The position numbers and the translations under genes are program-made. From Acinetobacter johnsonii CIP 64.6 (GTDB lineage Bacteria > Pseudomonadota > Gammaproteobacteria > Pseudomonadales > Moraxellaceae): a stretch of DNA of 64,000 bases. This document shows, in pieces, positions 17,403-25,691 of this stretch (the first letter of the stretch is position 1; each line of letters opens with the position of its first letter). Below the pieces are notes generated by a model. That model saw nothing but the letters and a program-made list of their open reading frames with translations, was not told the origin of the DNA and made no database searches. The stretch covers positions 1,043,293-1,107,292 of the forward strand of contig NZ_KB849236.1 in assembly GCF_000368045.1 (NCBI RefSeq). The letters run 5' to 3'.

Positions 17403-18260
17403 ATGGAACTGATATTTGCTGCGGCCTGTTGTAGTGTGGTGGTCTCCATTCTTTTAAAATGGGGCAAAAACAAAGGATTTGATCCGATCCAGATGATTAG
17501 CTGGAACTATGCTTCAGCCAGTTTACTGTGTTACTTCTGGTTTAAACCTGATCTAAGCCACGTTTCTATTTCAAATACCCCTTGGTGGCTGATTGTCGCG
17601 CTTGGTGTTTTGTTGCCGAGTGTATTTTTATTTTTAGCTAAATCTTTACAATATGCAGGCATTGTCAAAACAGAAATCGCACAGCGTTTGTCGGTGATTT
17701 TATCTTTATTGGCGGCTTATTTTATTTTTCAAGAACAGTTTAATCAGCTCAAAATTATCGGGGTGGTCTTGGGGCTTGCCGCCGTGATGTGCATTTTATT
17801 TACCAATGCCTCTGGTGGTGGAGAAGGTCAAAAACAGGCTGTGTGGTATTTAGCACTAGTCTGGTTTGGTTATGCGCTGATTGATGTCTTACTCAAATAT
17901 ACAACAGGGCTGGGTGTGCAGTTTTCCGTTGCGTTAAACCTGATGTTTATTTGTGCGTTTTTATTGTCAGTCGGTTATGTTGCCGTGATTACGAAAAATA
18001 TCGGCTTAACCAAGAACGTCGTGGCAGGTCTATGTCTTGGGGTGTTGAACTTTGCCAATATCGCACTTTATGTCAAAGCTCATCTGCTACTCAAGGATAG
18101 CCCAGCGGTGGTTTTTGCGGGCATGAATATTATGGTGGTGCTGTTAGGCGTATTCAGCGGACTACTTTTCTTTAAAGAGAAGGTCAAACTCGCAACAGCC
18201 ATCGGATTGGTGTTGGGTATTACAAGCGTGGCTTGTTTAGCTTATGCAATGTCTGTTTAA
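17403..18260 (+). CDS. DMT/EamA family membrane transporter
   Basis: A 285-residue protein with about ten hydrophobic helices arranged as two repeats of five, the layout of the drug/metabolite transporter superfamily (EamA). Recognisable features are the N-terminal helix AAACCSVVVSILLKW, a mid-protein EIAQRLSVILSLLAAYFIF segment and a C-terminal FSGLLFFKEK motif that repeats the first half's FIFQEQF. The substrate is not predictable. It lies alone between fba and a small zinc-ribbon-like gene on the other strand, whose 3' end it overlaps by about 40 bp. Confidence 0.82.
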   Translation: MELIFAAACCSVVVSILLKWGKNKGFDPIQMISWNYASASLLCYFWFKPDLSHVSISNTPWWLIVALGVLLPSVFLFLAKSLQYAGIVKTEIAQRLSVILSLLAAYFIFQEQFNQLKIIGVVLGLAAVMCILFTNASGGGEGQKQAVWYLALVWFGYALIDVLLKYTTGLGVQFSVALNLMFICAFLLSVGYVAVITKNIGLTKNVVAGLCLGVLNFANIALYVKAHLLLKDSPAVVFAGMNIMVVLLGVFSGLLFFKEKVKLATAIGLVLGITSVACLAYAMSV

Positions 18261-18483
18261 AATAGTTCTGCATAAAGGAAAAAGGGTGTTTGAGCAGATC
18301 TTCAATCACTGCAATCCCTAATAACAGACCTGGTCGCTCACAACTGGGACAATCGGGATAGTGAGGGCGCATGATATGTTGATACTGACCTAAATAGATT
18401 TTATTGCAATGTGCACATTCAAATTTCATCGGCATATTGGGCTTAACAGGCATCAGCAACCTCACTTTTTTTGTTTTTGACAT
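18220..18483 (-). CDS. Small protein with two CxxC motifs (zinc-ribbon-like)
   Basis: An 87-residue basic protein. It has two cysteine pairs, CAHC and CPSC, about 25 residues apart, as in a rubredoxin or zinc-ribbon fold, and a helical C-terminus (FSFMQNYFKQTLHKLNK). I do not recognise the family. The start is uncertain: ATG at 18483 (MSKTKKVRLL) and ATGs further in (MPVKPNMPMKFECAHC) are all possible, and the shorter forms keep the whole cysteine motif. It lies downstream of nfsB on the same strand but behind a terminator, and its 3' end overlaps the transporter gene by 41 bp, tail to tail. Confidence 0.55.
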   Translation of the reverse strand: MSKTKKVRLLMPVKPNMPMKFECAHCNKIYLGQYQHIMRPHYPDCPSCERPGLLLGIAVIEDLLKHPFSFMQNYFKQTLHKLNKPRL

Positions 18484-18518
18484 TGAACATGATGAAGCAA
18501 TTTTCAGGCCCAAAATAT

Positions 18519-18541
18519 AAAAGGGACTGAAGTCCCTTTTA
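18519..18541. terminator. Terminator after nfsB
   Basis: AAAAGGGACT-GA-AGTCCCTTTT, perfect 10-bp arms directly after the nfsB stop on the minus strand. The small CxxC gene lies just beyond it. Confidence 0.7.
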
Positions 18542-18554
18542 TATACAAATAGCA

Positions 18555-19208
18555 TTACAGCTGTGTGAAAATATCTTCTTTGCTTAAACGAGACTTTGGC
18601 AATTTTGCATTGAAGTCGGCATCACTCCGATAGCCTAGTGTGAGCAATACAGAAGGGACTAGACCTTGTTCGGTTAAACCTAGCTCTTCACTAATAATGG
18701 ATTCATCAAAACCACCAATCGGTGTAGCATCAATTTTTTCAATACCTGCAGCCAATAGAATTTGACCTAAAGCAATAAAGGTTTGGTTTTCAGCCCAACG
18801 CTGTACATCACCTTTTTCATTGCGGTAATAGTTGACATAACCTGAACGACTGTCTTTTTGGCCTTGCTTAGCGGCATCATCTTTAAAACGACCATGTAGG
18901 TCATCTTGATGCAATAAATTTTCCAAATGTTGCTCAGAAATATCGGCTTTGGTACAAAATAAAATTGTATGTGATGAATCTAGTACTTTGGGAGCATTGT
19001 ATGCGTATTTACCCACCAGTGCTTTTGCAATCCGCTCTTTGGCGTTTGTGTTTTCTGCAATGAAAAAATGCCAAGGTTGGATGTTGATAGACGATGGAGT
19101 TAAGCGGAGAATTTCTAATAATCGAGTAAACTGTTCATGAGGGATCTTTCTATTTGGGTCATAAGCTTTGGTGGTATAACGACTTTTTGAAATATTTAGC
19201 AGATCCAT
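18555..19208 (-). CDS. nfsB: Oxygen-insensitive NAD(P)H nitroreductase, NfsB type
   Basis: A 217-residue FMN enzyme, exactly the length of E. coli NfsB. Family motifs are the N-terminal SRYTTKAYDPNRKI, LTPSSINIQPWHF, the GGFDESI segment contacting FMN, and the C-terminal DFNAKLPKSRL. It reduces nitro-aromatics and quinones by two-electron steps. A TTG four codons upstream is in frame, but the ATG at 19208 gives the canonical start. It may also be annotated as a dihydropteridine reductase because of family similarity. It is preceded by 300 bp without a recognisable gene. Confidence 0.9.
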   Translation of the reverse strand: MDLLNISKSRYTTKAYDPNRKIPHEQFTRLLEILRLTPSSINIQPWHFFIAENTNAKERIAKALVGKYAYNAPKVLDSSHTILFCTKADISEQHLENLLHQDDLHGRFKDDAAKQGQKDSRSGYVNYYRNEKGDVQRWAENQTFIALGQILLAAGIEKIDATPIGGFDESIISEELGLTEQGLVPSVLLTLGYRSDADFNAKLPKSRLSKEDIFTQL

Positions 19209-19508
19209 AATCACACTCAATTTATTGTTGATCTCTCATTCTAACCGATGAAAGGAGACTTGTGATCACGCTACAACTCGAACAGACTTAGATTTTAGTT
19301 GAAAAAGGCATACAGACTTAGTTCGTTATCATTATTGAATAACGAGTGTGTTACTCAATTTCTACGGGGGGAGGCAGTTAGTATGTAATCAAATCTGGGT
19401 GTAAGTTACTCGTTTTGTCTTTATGTGACATTGAGATAGTAATTGCGTTGCAATCAAATCTATAAAGTGGTTGAATTACTTCTTTAAAATAATGAACATA
19501 CTGTATAA
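19209..19508. other. Intergenic region with no recognised gene
   Basis: About 300 bp between nfsB (-) and a small membrane protein (+). It must contain promoters for both. I see no hairpin with a U tract, no RNA gene and no open frame of note. Confidence 0.5.
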
Positions 19509-19742
19509 ATGTTTGATCTAGAACCTAAAAATATCAAAGCTAAAATCCGACAACAGTCTTTAACGAAAGTTTTTACGGTGTTGATTTTTGGTTTGAGTAT
19601 TTTAATTATTGTGTCGGAATATCAAAAATATAGTGAATGGAATTTTAAGTTTCTAGTGATTGCTGTGGCTGTCATGGTTTGGAATTATAAGTTGGCTCGT
19701 GAAATTAAAAATTTAAAAGATCAAAATACCGATGTGCCTTAA
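19509..19742 (+). CDS. Small two-helix membrane protein
   Basis: A 77-residue protein with a basic N-terminus (MFDLEPKNIKAKIRQQ), two hydrophobic segments (about residues 18-36 and 45-58) and a charged C-terminal tail. No family recognised. There is no clear ribosome-binding site before the ATG. It is flanked by about 300 and 250 bp of non-coding DNA, so it stands alone. The frame is open and the composition is typical of a real inner-membrane protein, but evidence is limited to that. Confidence 0.5.
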   Translation: MFDLEPKNIKAKIRQQSLTKVFTVLIFGLSILIIVSEYQKYSEWNFKFLVIAVAVMVWNYKLAREIKNLKDQNTDVP

Positions 19743-19791
19743 ACAAATCATTTTCTGGTTTATGCTAGTATTTACGCAAAGTGAGCTACTT

Positions 19792-19820
19792 TTGCTTAAA
19801 TCTTGACAACCTAGTATAAT
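19792..19820 (+). promoter_or_regulatory. Putative sigma-70 promoter with long leader
   Basis: TTGCTT, a 17-bp spacer and TATAAT. The transcript would carry about 170 nt before the TTG start at 19995, including a hairpin (AGTAGG-TATTGTT-CCTACT, around 19831-19849) and a second small stem CTCAC-TTA-GTGAG just before the start. It may be a long 5' leader or a short non-coding RNA. Confidence 0.4.
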
Positions 19821-19994
19821 GAAGACTACGAGTAGGTATTGTTCCTACTTTTCTATGATATAGCTGATTGTGATCTATCTGAGTTCAGGCATTTGACTTG
19901 AATATCATCATTGTAACTACAGAATTATTATTCAAAACCCGTTTTATTAATCTCTTTGTTCCATCACAAAAAGCTCACTTAGTGAGTTAAAATT

Positions 19995-20222
19995 TTGACA
20001 ACTTTAAATACATGGCGTGTTGCTACAGCCGTAAATGGTAGTGAAATCAATGTAAAATTGGTGCCACTTAAACGTCAACAGAATACAAATCACGGTTTAA
20101 TCTGGGTTGAAGTGGGGCATATGATTCAACTTGAATCTGGCGAAACTCTTCCAATGAACTTAGATGGTTTGAGCTTTTATACCGGTGTTAATCAATTGTA
20201 TCGTCTAAATGAGTTGAATTAA
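19995..20222 (+). CDS. Small conserved-looking protein, TTG start
   Basis: A 75-residue soluble protein (MTTLNTWRVATAVNGSEINV...) with a probable all-beta pattern. I do not recognise the family. An in-frame stop lies four codons upstream of the TTG at 19995 and no ATG or GTG occurs before residue 44, so TTG is the only sensible start. A small stem (CTCAC-TTA-GTGAG) lies directly upstream and could cover the initiation region. The amino-acid composition and the absence of repeats argue for a real gene. A terminator shared with lpxH follows. Confidence 0.55.
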   Translation: MTTLNTWRVATAVNGSEINVKLVPLKRQQNTNHGLIWVEVGHMIQLESGETLPMNLDGLSFYTGVNQLYRLNELN

Positions 20223-20271
20223 GGCGGTAAGTACTTGAGTTAACATTATGTATAATATTGATTGGTATAGT

Positions 20272-20302
20272 AAAAAAATGGCATTAATACTGCCATTTTT
20301 TT
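20272..20302. terminator. Bidirectional terminator overlapping the lpxH 3' end
   Basis: AAAAAAATGGCA-TTAATAC-TGCCATTTTTTT between the small protein (+) and lpxH (-); its right arm covers the last lpxH codons. Confidence 0.8.
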
Positions 20303-21003
20303 AATGCCAAATTTTGTAGATGACCATTCGCATTAATTTCTAAAATCTGAGCGGAATCTTCTTTCCAGTCACCGAGTACAATTCTCTTTTTCCCATCGAT
20401 ATCATGAATATTGGCACGATGGGTGTGTCCGTGAATCAGTAAATCCGCATTGCTTAATGCTGCTTGAACAGCATCTTGATTCACATCCATGACTTCATAG
20501 CTTTTAAACTGTTGTGCTTGACGGCTTTTTTTACGGAACCCATTGGCCAGTTTTTGTCTAAAGCCAAGCGGTGTACTTTTTAAAAACTTCAGCAGAAGGG
20601 GGTTACGGATAATTTTACGAAAACGCTGATAGGATACGTCATCCGTGCAGAGCAAATCACCATGTTCAATACGAATGGTGTGATCTGAAAGTTTGAGTGT
20701 GCAAACTTCAGCTAACAGTTGGCCATTAAATTGGTCGAGGAACTGCTGTCCTAGGGCAAAATCACGGTTACCTGTTAAGAAATAGATGTGATTGCCTGCA
20801 TTTGAAAATTGCTTTAAAGCGCGAATGATTTCATCTAGCCAAGGAGCAGTGTAGTCGTCGCCGATCCATGCATTGAACCAGTCGCCTAAAATATACAGTT
20901 GGGTATTCTTGTTCTTATAAGCATCTAATAAATCTAAAAACCCCCGAACGAGTCGAGGGTGATCGGGTGACAAGTGTAAATCAGCGATAAACAAATAGGT
21001 CAC
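20284..21003 (-). CDS. lpxH: UDP-2,3-diacylglucosamine diphosphatase LpxH
   Basis: A 239-residue calcineurin-like metallophosphoesterase, the expected length for LpxH. Metal-binding motifs occur in order: ADLHLSPDHPRL, GDWFNAWIGDD, TGNRDF, EHGDLLCTDD and IHGHTHR. LpxH removes UMP from UDP-2,3-diacylglucosamine to give lipid X in the cytoplasm-side step of lipid A synthesis. Downstream of ppiB on the same strand, but separated from it by a 100-bp palindromic repeat. The ATG at 21003 is followed directly by the canonical TYLFIADLHL start. Terminator hairpin overlaps the 3' end. Confidence 0.95.
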   Translation of the reverse strand: MTYLFIADLHLSPDHPRLVRGFLDLLDAYKNKNTQLYILGDWFNAWIGDDYTAPWLDEIIRALKQFSNAGNHIYFLTGNRDFALGQQFLDQFNGQLLAEVCTLKLSDHTIRIEHGDLLCTDDVSYQRFRKIIRNPLLLKFLKSTPLGFRQKLANGFRKKSRQAQQFKSYEVMDVNQDAVQAALSNADLLIHGHTHRANIHDIDGKKRIVLGDWKEDSAQILEINANGHLQNLALKKWQY

Positions 21004-21016
21004 GGAAGTTTCCTTT

Positions 21017-21120
21017 TAAAAATCCCTCCCGACCTCCCTTTAAAAAGGGAGGGTAATCTCATATTCGAATGAGAGTCTAGCTCCCTCCTTTATCAAAGGA
21101 GGGCTGGGGAGGATTTAAAA
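21017..21120. repeat. Composite palindromic repeat between ppiB and lpxH
   Basis: Two hairpins (CCTCCCTTT-aaa-AAGGGAGG and CCTCCTTT-atc-AAAGGAGG) nested in one larger imperfect inverted repeat: the left end AAATCCCTCCCGACC pairs with the right end GGCTGGGGAGGATTT, and TCTCAT pairs with ATGAGA around the ATTCGA centre. It fills almost the whole 118-bp gap between the two genes. The form is that of a non-coding, REP/MITE-like dispersed repeat. Only one copy lies in this window. Confidence 0.75.
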
Positions 21121-21121
21121 A

Positions 21122-21631
21122 TTACTCAGAAATGATCTTAGCAGATTCAATCACAACGTTTTCTAGTGGAACATCAGCGTGGTAGCCACGGTTGCCAGTA
21201 CGAACGCCTTTAATTTCGTTTACTACGTCTAGACCTTCAGTTACTTTACCGAAAACTGCATAACCCCAACCTTGTGCATTTTTGCCAGAGTGGTTAAGGA
21301 AAGAGTTATTACCCACGTTAATAAAGAACTGAGCAGATGCAGAGTGAGGTGCTTGTGTACGCGCCATTGCAATTGTACCAAGGTCATTGGTTAAGCCGTT
21401 ATCAGCTTCGTTTTCAATTGCATCACGTGTTGCTTTTTCTTTGAAGTTTTCATCCATACCACCACCTTGGATCATGAAACCATCGATCACGCGGTGGAAA
21501 ATTACGCCGTCATAGAAACCGTCACGTACGTATTCTAAGAAGTTAGCAACAGTGATTGGTGCTTTTTCGTTGTTAAGTTCAAGAACAATACGACCTTTAT
21601 TGGTGTTTAATTCGACTTGAGGAAAACTCAT
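21122..21631 (-). CDS. ppiB: Cyclophilin-type peptidyl-prolyl cis-trans isomerase
   Basis: A 169-residue cyclophilin without a signal peptide, matching cytoplasmic PpiB. Motifs: TVANFLEYVRDGFYDGVIFHRV, FMIQGGGMD, the catalytic region IAMARTQAPHSASAQFFIN and GYAVFGKVTEG. It isomerises prolyl peptide bonds in folding proteins. It lies upstream of lpxH on the same strand; the palindromic repeat between them begins 2 bp after its stop. glnS diverges 236 bp upstream. Confidence 0.94.
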   Translation of the reverse strand: MSFPQVELNTNKGRIVLELNNEKAPITVANFLEYVRDGFYDGVIFHRVIDGFMIQGGGMDENFKEKATRDAIENEADNGLTNDLGTIAMARTQAPHSASAQFFINVGNNSFLNHSGKNAQGWGYAVFGKVTEGLDVVNEIKGVRTGNRGYHADVPLENVVIESAKIISE

Positions 21632-21866
21632 TGTGTAATCTCCTAATCATGGACATCAAAGCCATGGGTTTTTTGGTTGTGAGAAGCATAAGCAAACTGT
21701 AAACTACAAGGCAAGTAAAAACGTTATTTTCTTTGTAAAATAGATCAAATATCGTTTAAGGGGCTGTAAAATATTCATAAATCGACTGATAGATCAGTTA
21801 GAATTATGCTCGTATAGCAGAACCCTATTTTTCCTTAATTTTTTTCATCAAAGTGATTTTTAAACT

Positions 21867-23585
21867 ATGAAGCCGAATGATGTTGTTTCAACACTGCCAA
21901 ATAACCCGACACCAAGTAACAATGCCTCTGTCGCAGCGCAGCAAGAACAACAGCCAGGCTTAGATTTTGTTCGCCAAGTGATTACCGAAGATTTGGCTGA
22001 AGGTCGTACGCAAAAAGTAGTCACGCGTTTCCCGCCAGAGCCGAATGGTTATTTACACATTGGTCATGTGAAAGCGATTTGTTTAAACTTTGGTATTGCC
22101 AACGAGTTTGATGGTTTTTGCAATCTACGTTTTGATGACACCAACCCAGATGCAGAAGAACAAGAATATGTAGATGGGATCGCCAACGACGTTAAATGGT
22201 TAGGTTTTGAGTGGAATGGCGAACCGCGCTATGCATCAAGCTATTTTGATCAACTCCATGCATGGGCGATTCAACTGATAAAACAGGGTGATGCTTATGT
22301 GGATTTGCAGTCACCTGAAGAAATTCGTTTGAACCGTGGTAACTTTATTGAGCCGGGTAAAAACTCGCCTTACCGTGATACTTCAGTTGAAGAAAACCTT
22401 GCGCGTTTTGAAAAAATGAACAATGGTGAGTTTGCGGAAGGTGAAGCTGTTCTGCGTGCCAAGATTGATATGGCATCTCCAAATGTGCATATGCGTGACC
22501 CTATTTTGTACCGTGTACTCCATTCAGAGCATCACCAAACAGGTGATAAATGGAAAATGTACCCAATGTACGACTATGCACATCCATTATCCGATGCAAT
22601 TGAAGGCATTACTCACTCATTATGTACTTTGGAATTCCAAGACCACCGTCCGTTTTATGACTGGGTGGTTGAGAAAGTTCACTCGGAAGCAGTACCACGT
22701 CAGTATGAGTCTAGCCGTTTAAATATTGACTACACCATTACCTCTAAGCGTAAATTACGTAAATTGGTTGAAGGTGGTTATGTCAATGGATGGGATGACC
22801 CACGTATGCCAACCGTTGTAGGTATGCGTCGTCGTGGTTTTACCCCAGAAGGCCTACGTGACTTCTGTAAGCGTGTTGGTGTGTCGAAGTCAGATGGTAT
22901 TGTTGATGTTGCAATGCTTGAATACTGCATCCGTCAGTCTTTGGAAAATACAGCTGCTCGTGGTATGGCAGTATTGAATCCACTCAAAGTCACACTCACA
23001 AATTTGCCTAACGATATAGATTTAACTCATTCACGTCATCCAAATGTAGACATGGGTGAGCGTGTAATTCCGTTAACCTCTGAAATTTACATTGACCGTA
23101 AAGACTTTGAAGAAGAACCACCAAAAGGCTTCAAGCGTTTAATTCCGGGTGGTGAAGTTCGTCTACGTCATGCTTATGTCATTAAGTGTGATGAAGTGAT
23201 TAAAGATGAAAACGGTAAAGTGGTTGAGTTGAAATGTTCAATCGACCCTGAAACTTTGGGCAAAAATCCAGAAGGTCGTAAAGTTAAAGGGGTGATTCAC
23301 TGGGTATCTGCGACTAAAGGCATTCCTGCTGAAGTGCGTATTTATGATCGCCTGTTTACAGAGTCGGACCCTGAAGTGGGCGATGATTTCTTAGCGAACT
23401 TGAATCCTGATTCATTGAAAATTGTAAACGCGGTGATTGAGCCTGCATTGGCGCAAGCACAGCCTGAAGACCGTTTCCAATTTGAGCGTGAAGGTTATTT
23501 TGTTGCAGATCAATACGACCATACAGCAGAGAAACCTGTGTTTAACCGTATTTTAGACTTAAAAGACAGCTTTAAGCCTAAATAA
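21867..23585 (+). CDS. glnS: Glutaminyl-tRNA synthetase
   Basis: A 572-residue class I synthetase that charges tRNA-Gln. The HIGH motif is in FPPEPNGYLHIGH (about residues 56-68) and the KMSKS-like loop is in YTITSKRKL (about 291-299). The first 30 residues (Asn/Pro/Gln-rich, NNPTPSNN) are an extension beyond the E. coli enzyme's short N-terminus, a common feature in Moraxellaceae but without known role. A terminator follows. The ATG at 21867 is accepted although its ribosome-binding site is weak; no closer start precedes the conserved LDFVRQVI. Confidence 0.96.
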   Translation: MKPNDVVSTLPNNPTPSNNASVAAQQEQQPGLDFVRQVITEDLAEGRTQKVVTRFPPEPNGYLHIGHVKAICLNFGIANEFDGFCNLRFDDTNPDAEEQEYVDGIANDVKWLGFEWNGEPRYASSYFDQLHAWAIQLIKQGDAYVDLQSPEEIRLNRGNFIEPGKNSPYRDTSVEENLARFEKMNNGEFAEGEAVLRAKIDMASPNVHMRDPILYRVLHSEHHQTGDKWKMYPMYDYAHPLSDAIEGITHSLCTLEFQDHRPFYDWVVEKVHSEAVPRQYESSRLNIDYTITSKRKLRKLVEGGYVNGWDDPRMPTVVGMRRRGFTPEGLRDFCKRVGVSKSDGIVDVAMLEYCIRQSLENTAARGMAVLNPLKVTLTNLPNDIDLTHSRHPNVDMGERVIPLTSEIYIDRKDFEEEPPKGFKRLIPGGEVRLRHAYVIKCDEVIKDENGKVVELKCSIDPETLGKNPEGRKVKGVIHWVSATKGIPAEVRIYDRLFTESDPEVGDDFLANLNPDSLKIVNAVIEPALAQAQPEDRFQFEREGYFVADQYDHTAEKPVFNRILDLKDSFKPK

Positions 23586-23613
23586 GCGCTGTTTGCTTGA
23601 TTTGGATAGATAT

Positions 23614-23640
23614 AAGGCTCAACTTCGGTTGAGCCTTTTC
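23614..23640 (+). terminator. Terminator of glnS
   Basis: AAGGCTCAAC-TTCG-GTTGAGCCTTTT with a UUCG loop. Confidence 0.9.
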
Positions 23641-23665
23641 GTAGCGAAACCAATAGGAATATACT

Positions 23666-24577
23666 GTGATCGTTCGAGATAAAACCAATAGCTTTGCATT
23701 ACTCTTTGCTTGGCGTGGCACCATTTTGCCGAAAGTGTTTCCGGCACTGATGGTCGGTGTTTTAATTTCAACTCTTTTGGTTTATCTAGCGACTCAACAT
23801 TACGTGACAGCTCCTGCAGTGCCTGTCATTGGGTTTACTGTATTTGGTGTGATTCTTTCGATTTTCTTAAGCTTTCGAAATACAGCGTGTTATGACCGCT
23901 GGTGGGAAGGGCGTAAGCTATGGGGCGCAATGATTGCCAACGCACGGCATATGATCCGTGATAGTTATGTCTTAAATGATGCAGAGCGTACAGTTTTGAT
24001 GTATCGCGTGATGTTATTTAGTCATTTGCTTCGAGATCGTTTACGGCAGCAAAGTCATACCTATGACCACTATCAAGCCAAAGTACAACTGACAGTAGAG
24101 CAGTGGGAGGTATTGGCTACGCATATTAATCCACCGCAATATCTATTAGAGCTTACGCAGAAAGATCTGGCGGTGTTGTATAAGCGTGGTGAGATTAGCG
24201 ATATTATTTACAGTATGCTGACTAAGCATACGGTGGCAATGGGAGATATTCACGCTGGTTGTGACCGTATTTCATCTACACCTCTGCCATTTTCTTATTC
24301 AGTTTTGTTACACCGTGCCGTGTACTCTTTCTGTCTCATTTTACCTTTTAGTTTAAGTTCCAGTCTCGGTTTTTGGTCACCGGTGATCGTGGCCTTAATT
24401 GCCTATCTATTATTGGGTTTAGATGCGCTAAGTGCAGAGTTAGAAGAACCCTTCGGGCTTCAGGAAAATGATTTGCCTTTAGATGCTATTGTGCGGGGCA
24501 TAGAGCGCGAAATGCTCAGTTCTTTAAATGAATCTTTGCCAGAACCAGTAAGTGCGCATAGAGCCAATTTAAGTTAA
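23666..24577 (+). CDS. Bestrophin family membrane channel protein
   Basis: A 303-residue protein of the bestrophin/UPF0187 family. It starts with IVRDKTNSFALLFAWRGT, has four main hydrophobic segments (about residues 25-45, 48-68, 205-225, 230-250), the signature NTACYDRWWEGRKLWG in the first half and a C-terminal DPFG-like EEPFGLQENDLPLDAI motif. Bacterial members form pentameric ion channels, for anions or cations depending on the protein, so selectivity is open. The start is GTG at 23666, preceded by AATAGGAAT. It lies between glnS and an SRPBCC gene and has no obvious partner. Confidence 0.85.
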   Translation: MIVRDKTNSFALLFAWRGTILPKVFPALMVGVLISTLLVYLATQHYVTAPAVPVIGFTVFGVILSIFLSFRNTACYDRWWEGRKLWGAMIANARHMIRDSYVLNDAERTVLMYRVMLFSHLLRDRLRQQSHTYDHYQAKVQLTVEQWEVLATHINPPQYLLELTQKDLAVLYKRGEISDIIYSMLTKHTVAMGDIHAGCDRISSTPLPFSYSVLLHRAVYSFCLILPFSLSSSLGFWSPVIVALIAYLLLGLDALSAELEEPFGLQENDLPLDAIVRGIEREMLSSLNESLPEPVSAHRANLS

Positions 24578-24696
24578 AGCAGTGAACAAATCCATAACAG
24601 AAAATGAGCGGATTGCCTGAGCCATAACAAATTTTCGATATGATTGGTTTGTTGAGATGTGCTATCACTAAGTTTAAAAGTGATAGGGATATAACA

Positions 24697-25158
24697 ATGA
24701 CTACCGTGATCGAAACTCAGATGTTGATTCGCCGTTCTGTCAATATTGTGTTTAACGCTTTTGTTGATCCACTTATAACCACCAAGTTTTGGTTTAGTCA
24801 GTCTTCGGGCTATTTAGAAAAAGGCGCAATGGTCGATTGGACCTGGGATAAATACCAAATTACACACTCGACTCATGTCCTACAAGTCGTTGAAAATGAG
24901 TTGATCTGCATCGAATGGGGCACGCCTAAAACTAAAGTGGATTTTGTATTTGAAAAAATCGACAGCATGAATACCTATGTGATCATTCGAAATTATGACA
25001 TTGAGTTACAAGGTAATGAGCTGATTCATTATGTGATGGATGCAACAGGTGGCTTTACTACAGTGCTAGATGGTGCCAAGGCATGGCTTGAATACGATAT
25101 CCAGCTCAACTTGGTTGAAGATAAATTTCCGCCTTTTCAACTGCGTTCACATCAGTGA
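24697..25158 (+). CDS. SRPBCC (AHSA1-like) domain protein
   Basis: A 153-residue single-domain START/Bet v1-like protein. It begins with TVIETQMLIRRSVNIVFNAFVDPLITTKFWF, the usual first strand and helices of activator-of-Hsp90-like (AHSA1) bacterial proteins, and continues with SSGYLEKGAMVDWTWDKY and a C-terminal helix TTVLDGAKAWLEYDI. The fold makes a hydrophobic ligand pocket; the ligand is unknown. The ATG at 24697 has AGGGAT 7 nt upstream, which decides against an earlier in-frame start. The gene overlaps the convergent LRAT-like gene by 7 bp. Confidence 0.8.
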   Translation: MTTVIETQMLIRRSVNIVFNAFVDPLITTKFWFSQSSGYLEKGAMVDWTWDKYQITHSTHVLQVVENELICIEWGTPKTKVDFVFEKIDSMNTYVIIRNYDIELQGNELIHYVMDATGGFTTVLDGAKAWLEYDIQLNLVEDKFPPFQLRSHQ

Positions 25159-25691
25159 TCTTTTTTAGAGCGTTCCTCTTTAAACTCAAAATAGTTCCCA
25201 AGCTGCTGTTTGGCCTTATCACGTAATTTCTTTTTGATGTAGAGCACCAAGGCAAAACAGGTGGTGGTCAGCGTTAACATCAGGCTGTTCATGAAACTCA
25301 TCATAGAGCTGACATAGCCAATAGTAGTAAGTCTGTTCATCATTTTGATGACTTGTGGGCTACTTTCAACGCCTGTAATGGCCCATGTGCATAAGTGTTC
25401 ACAGTTATTGATAATAAGATGGTAGTTGTTTTCATGCATGCGTGAGCGCATACGGCGAACCACTTTACGGCCTTTATATTTGGGGGCTTGGTACTGATTA
25501 ACTGTAATTTTACGTCCGTGGCTAAAGTTCTCGATGGAGGTGATTTCAATCGGATACTTTTTAAAAAGATGTGCAAAACCTGAATAATGAATCACACGTC
25601 CACGCCCCGCATATATGCCGTGATGCGTATAGCCAAAATGTTTGACTATAAGATGAGCCCCCAAGGGGTAGTGGACTTTTTGTTGTTGCAT
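25152..25691 (-). CDS. LRAT-like (NlpC/P60 superfamily) membrane protein
   Basis: A 179-residue protein with a lecithin-retinol-acyltransferase-like domain: GAHLIVKHFGYTHHGIYAGRG carries the catalytic His and NNCEHLCTWAITG the nucleophile Cys in an NCEH box. A hydrophobic segment (about residues 140-160) follows and the tail is very basic and charged (KKKLRDKAKQQ). In eukaryotes such domains act as acyltransferases or phospholipases; bacterial members are little studied. The C-terminal membrane segment suggests attachment with the catalytic part in the cytoplasm. It is a single gene whose 3' end overlaps the SRPBCC gene by 7 bp. Substrate unknown. Confidence 0.78.
   Translation of the reverse strand: MQQQKVHYPLGAHLIVKHFGYTHHGIYAGRGRVIHYSGFAHLFKKYPIEITSIENFSHGRKITVNQYQAPKYKGRKVVRRMRSRMHENNYHLIINNCEHLCTWAITGVESSPQVIKMMNRLTTIGYVSSMMSFMNSLMLTLTTTCFALVLYIKKKLRDKAKQQLGNYFEFKEERSKKDH

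Noticed and set aside
19803..19820. TTGACA close to TATAAT
   Set aside because: Only 6 bp separate them, too short for a promoter; the TTGCTT 17 bp upstream was preferred.
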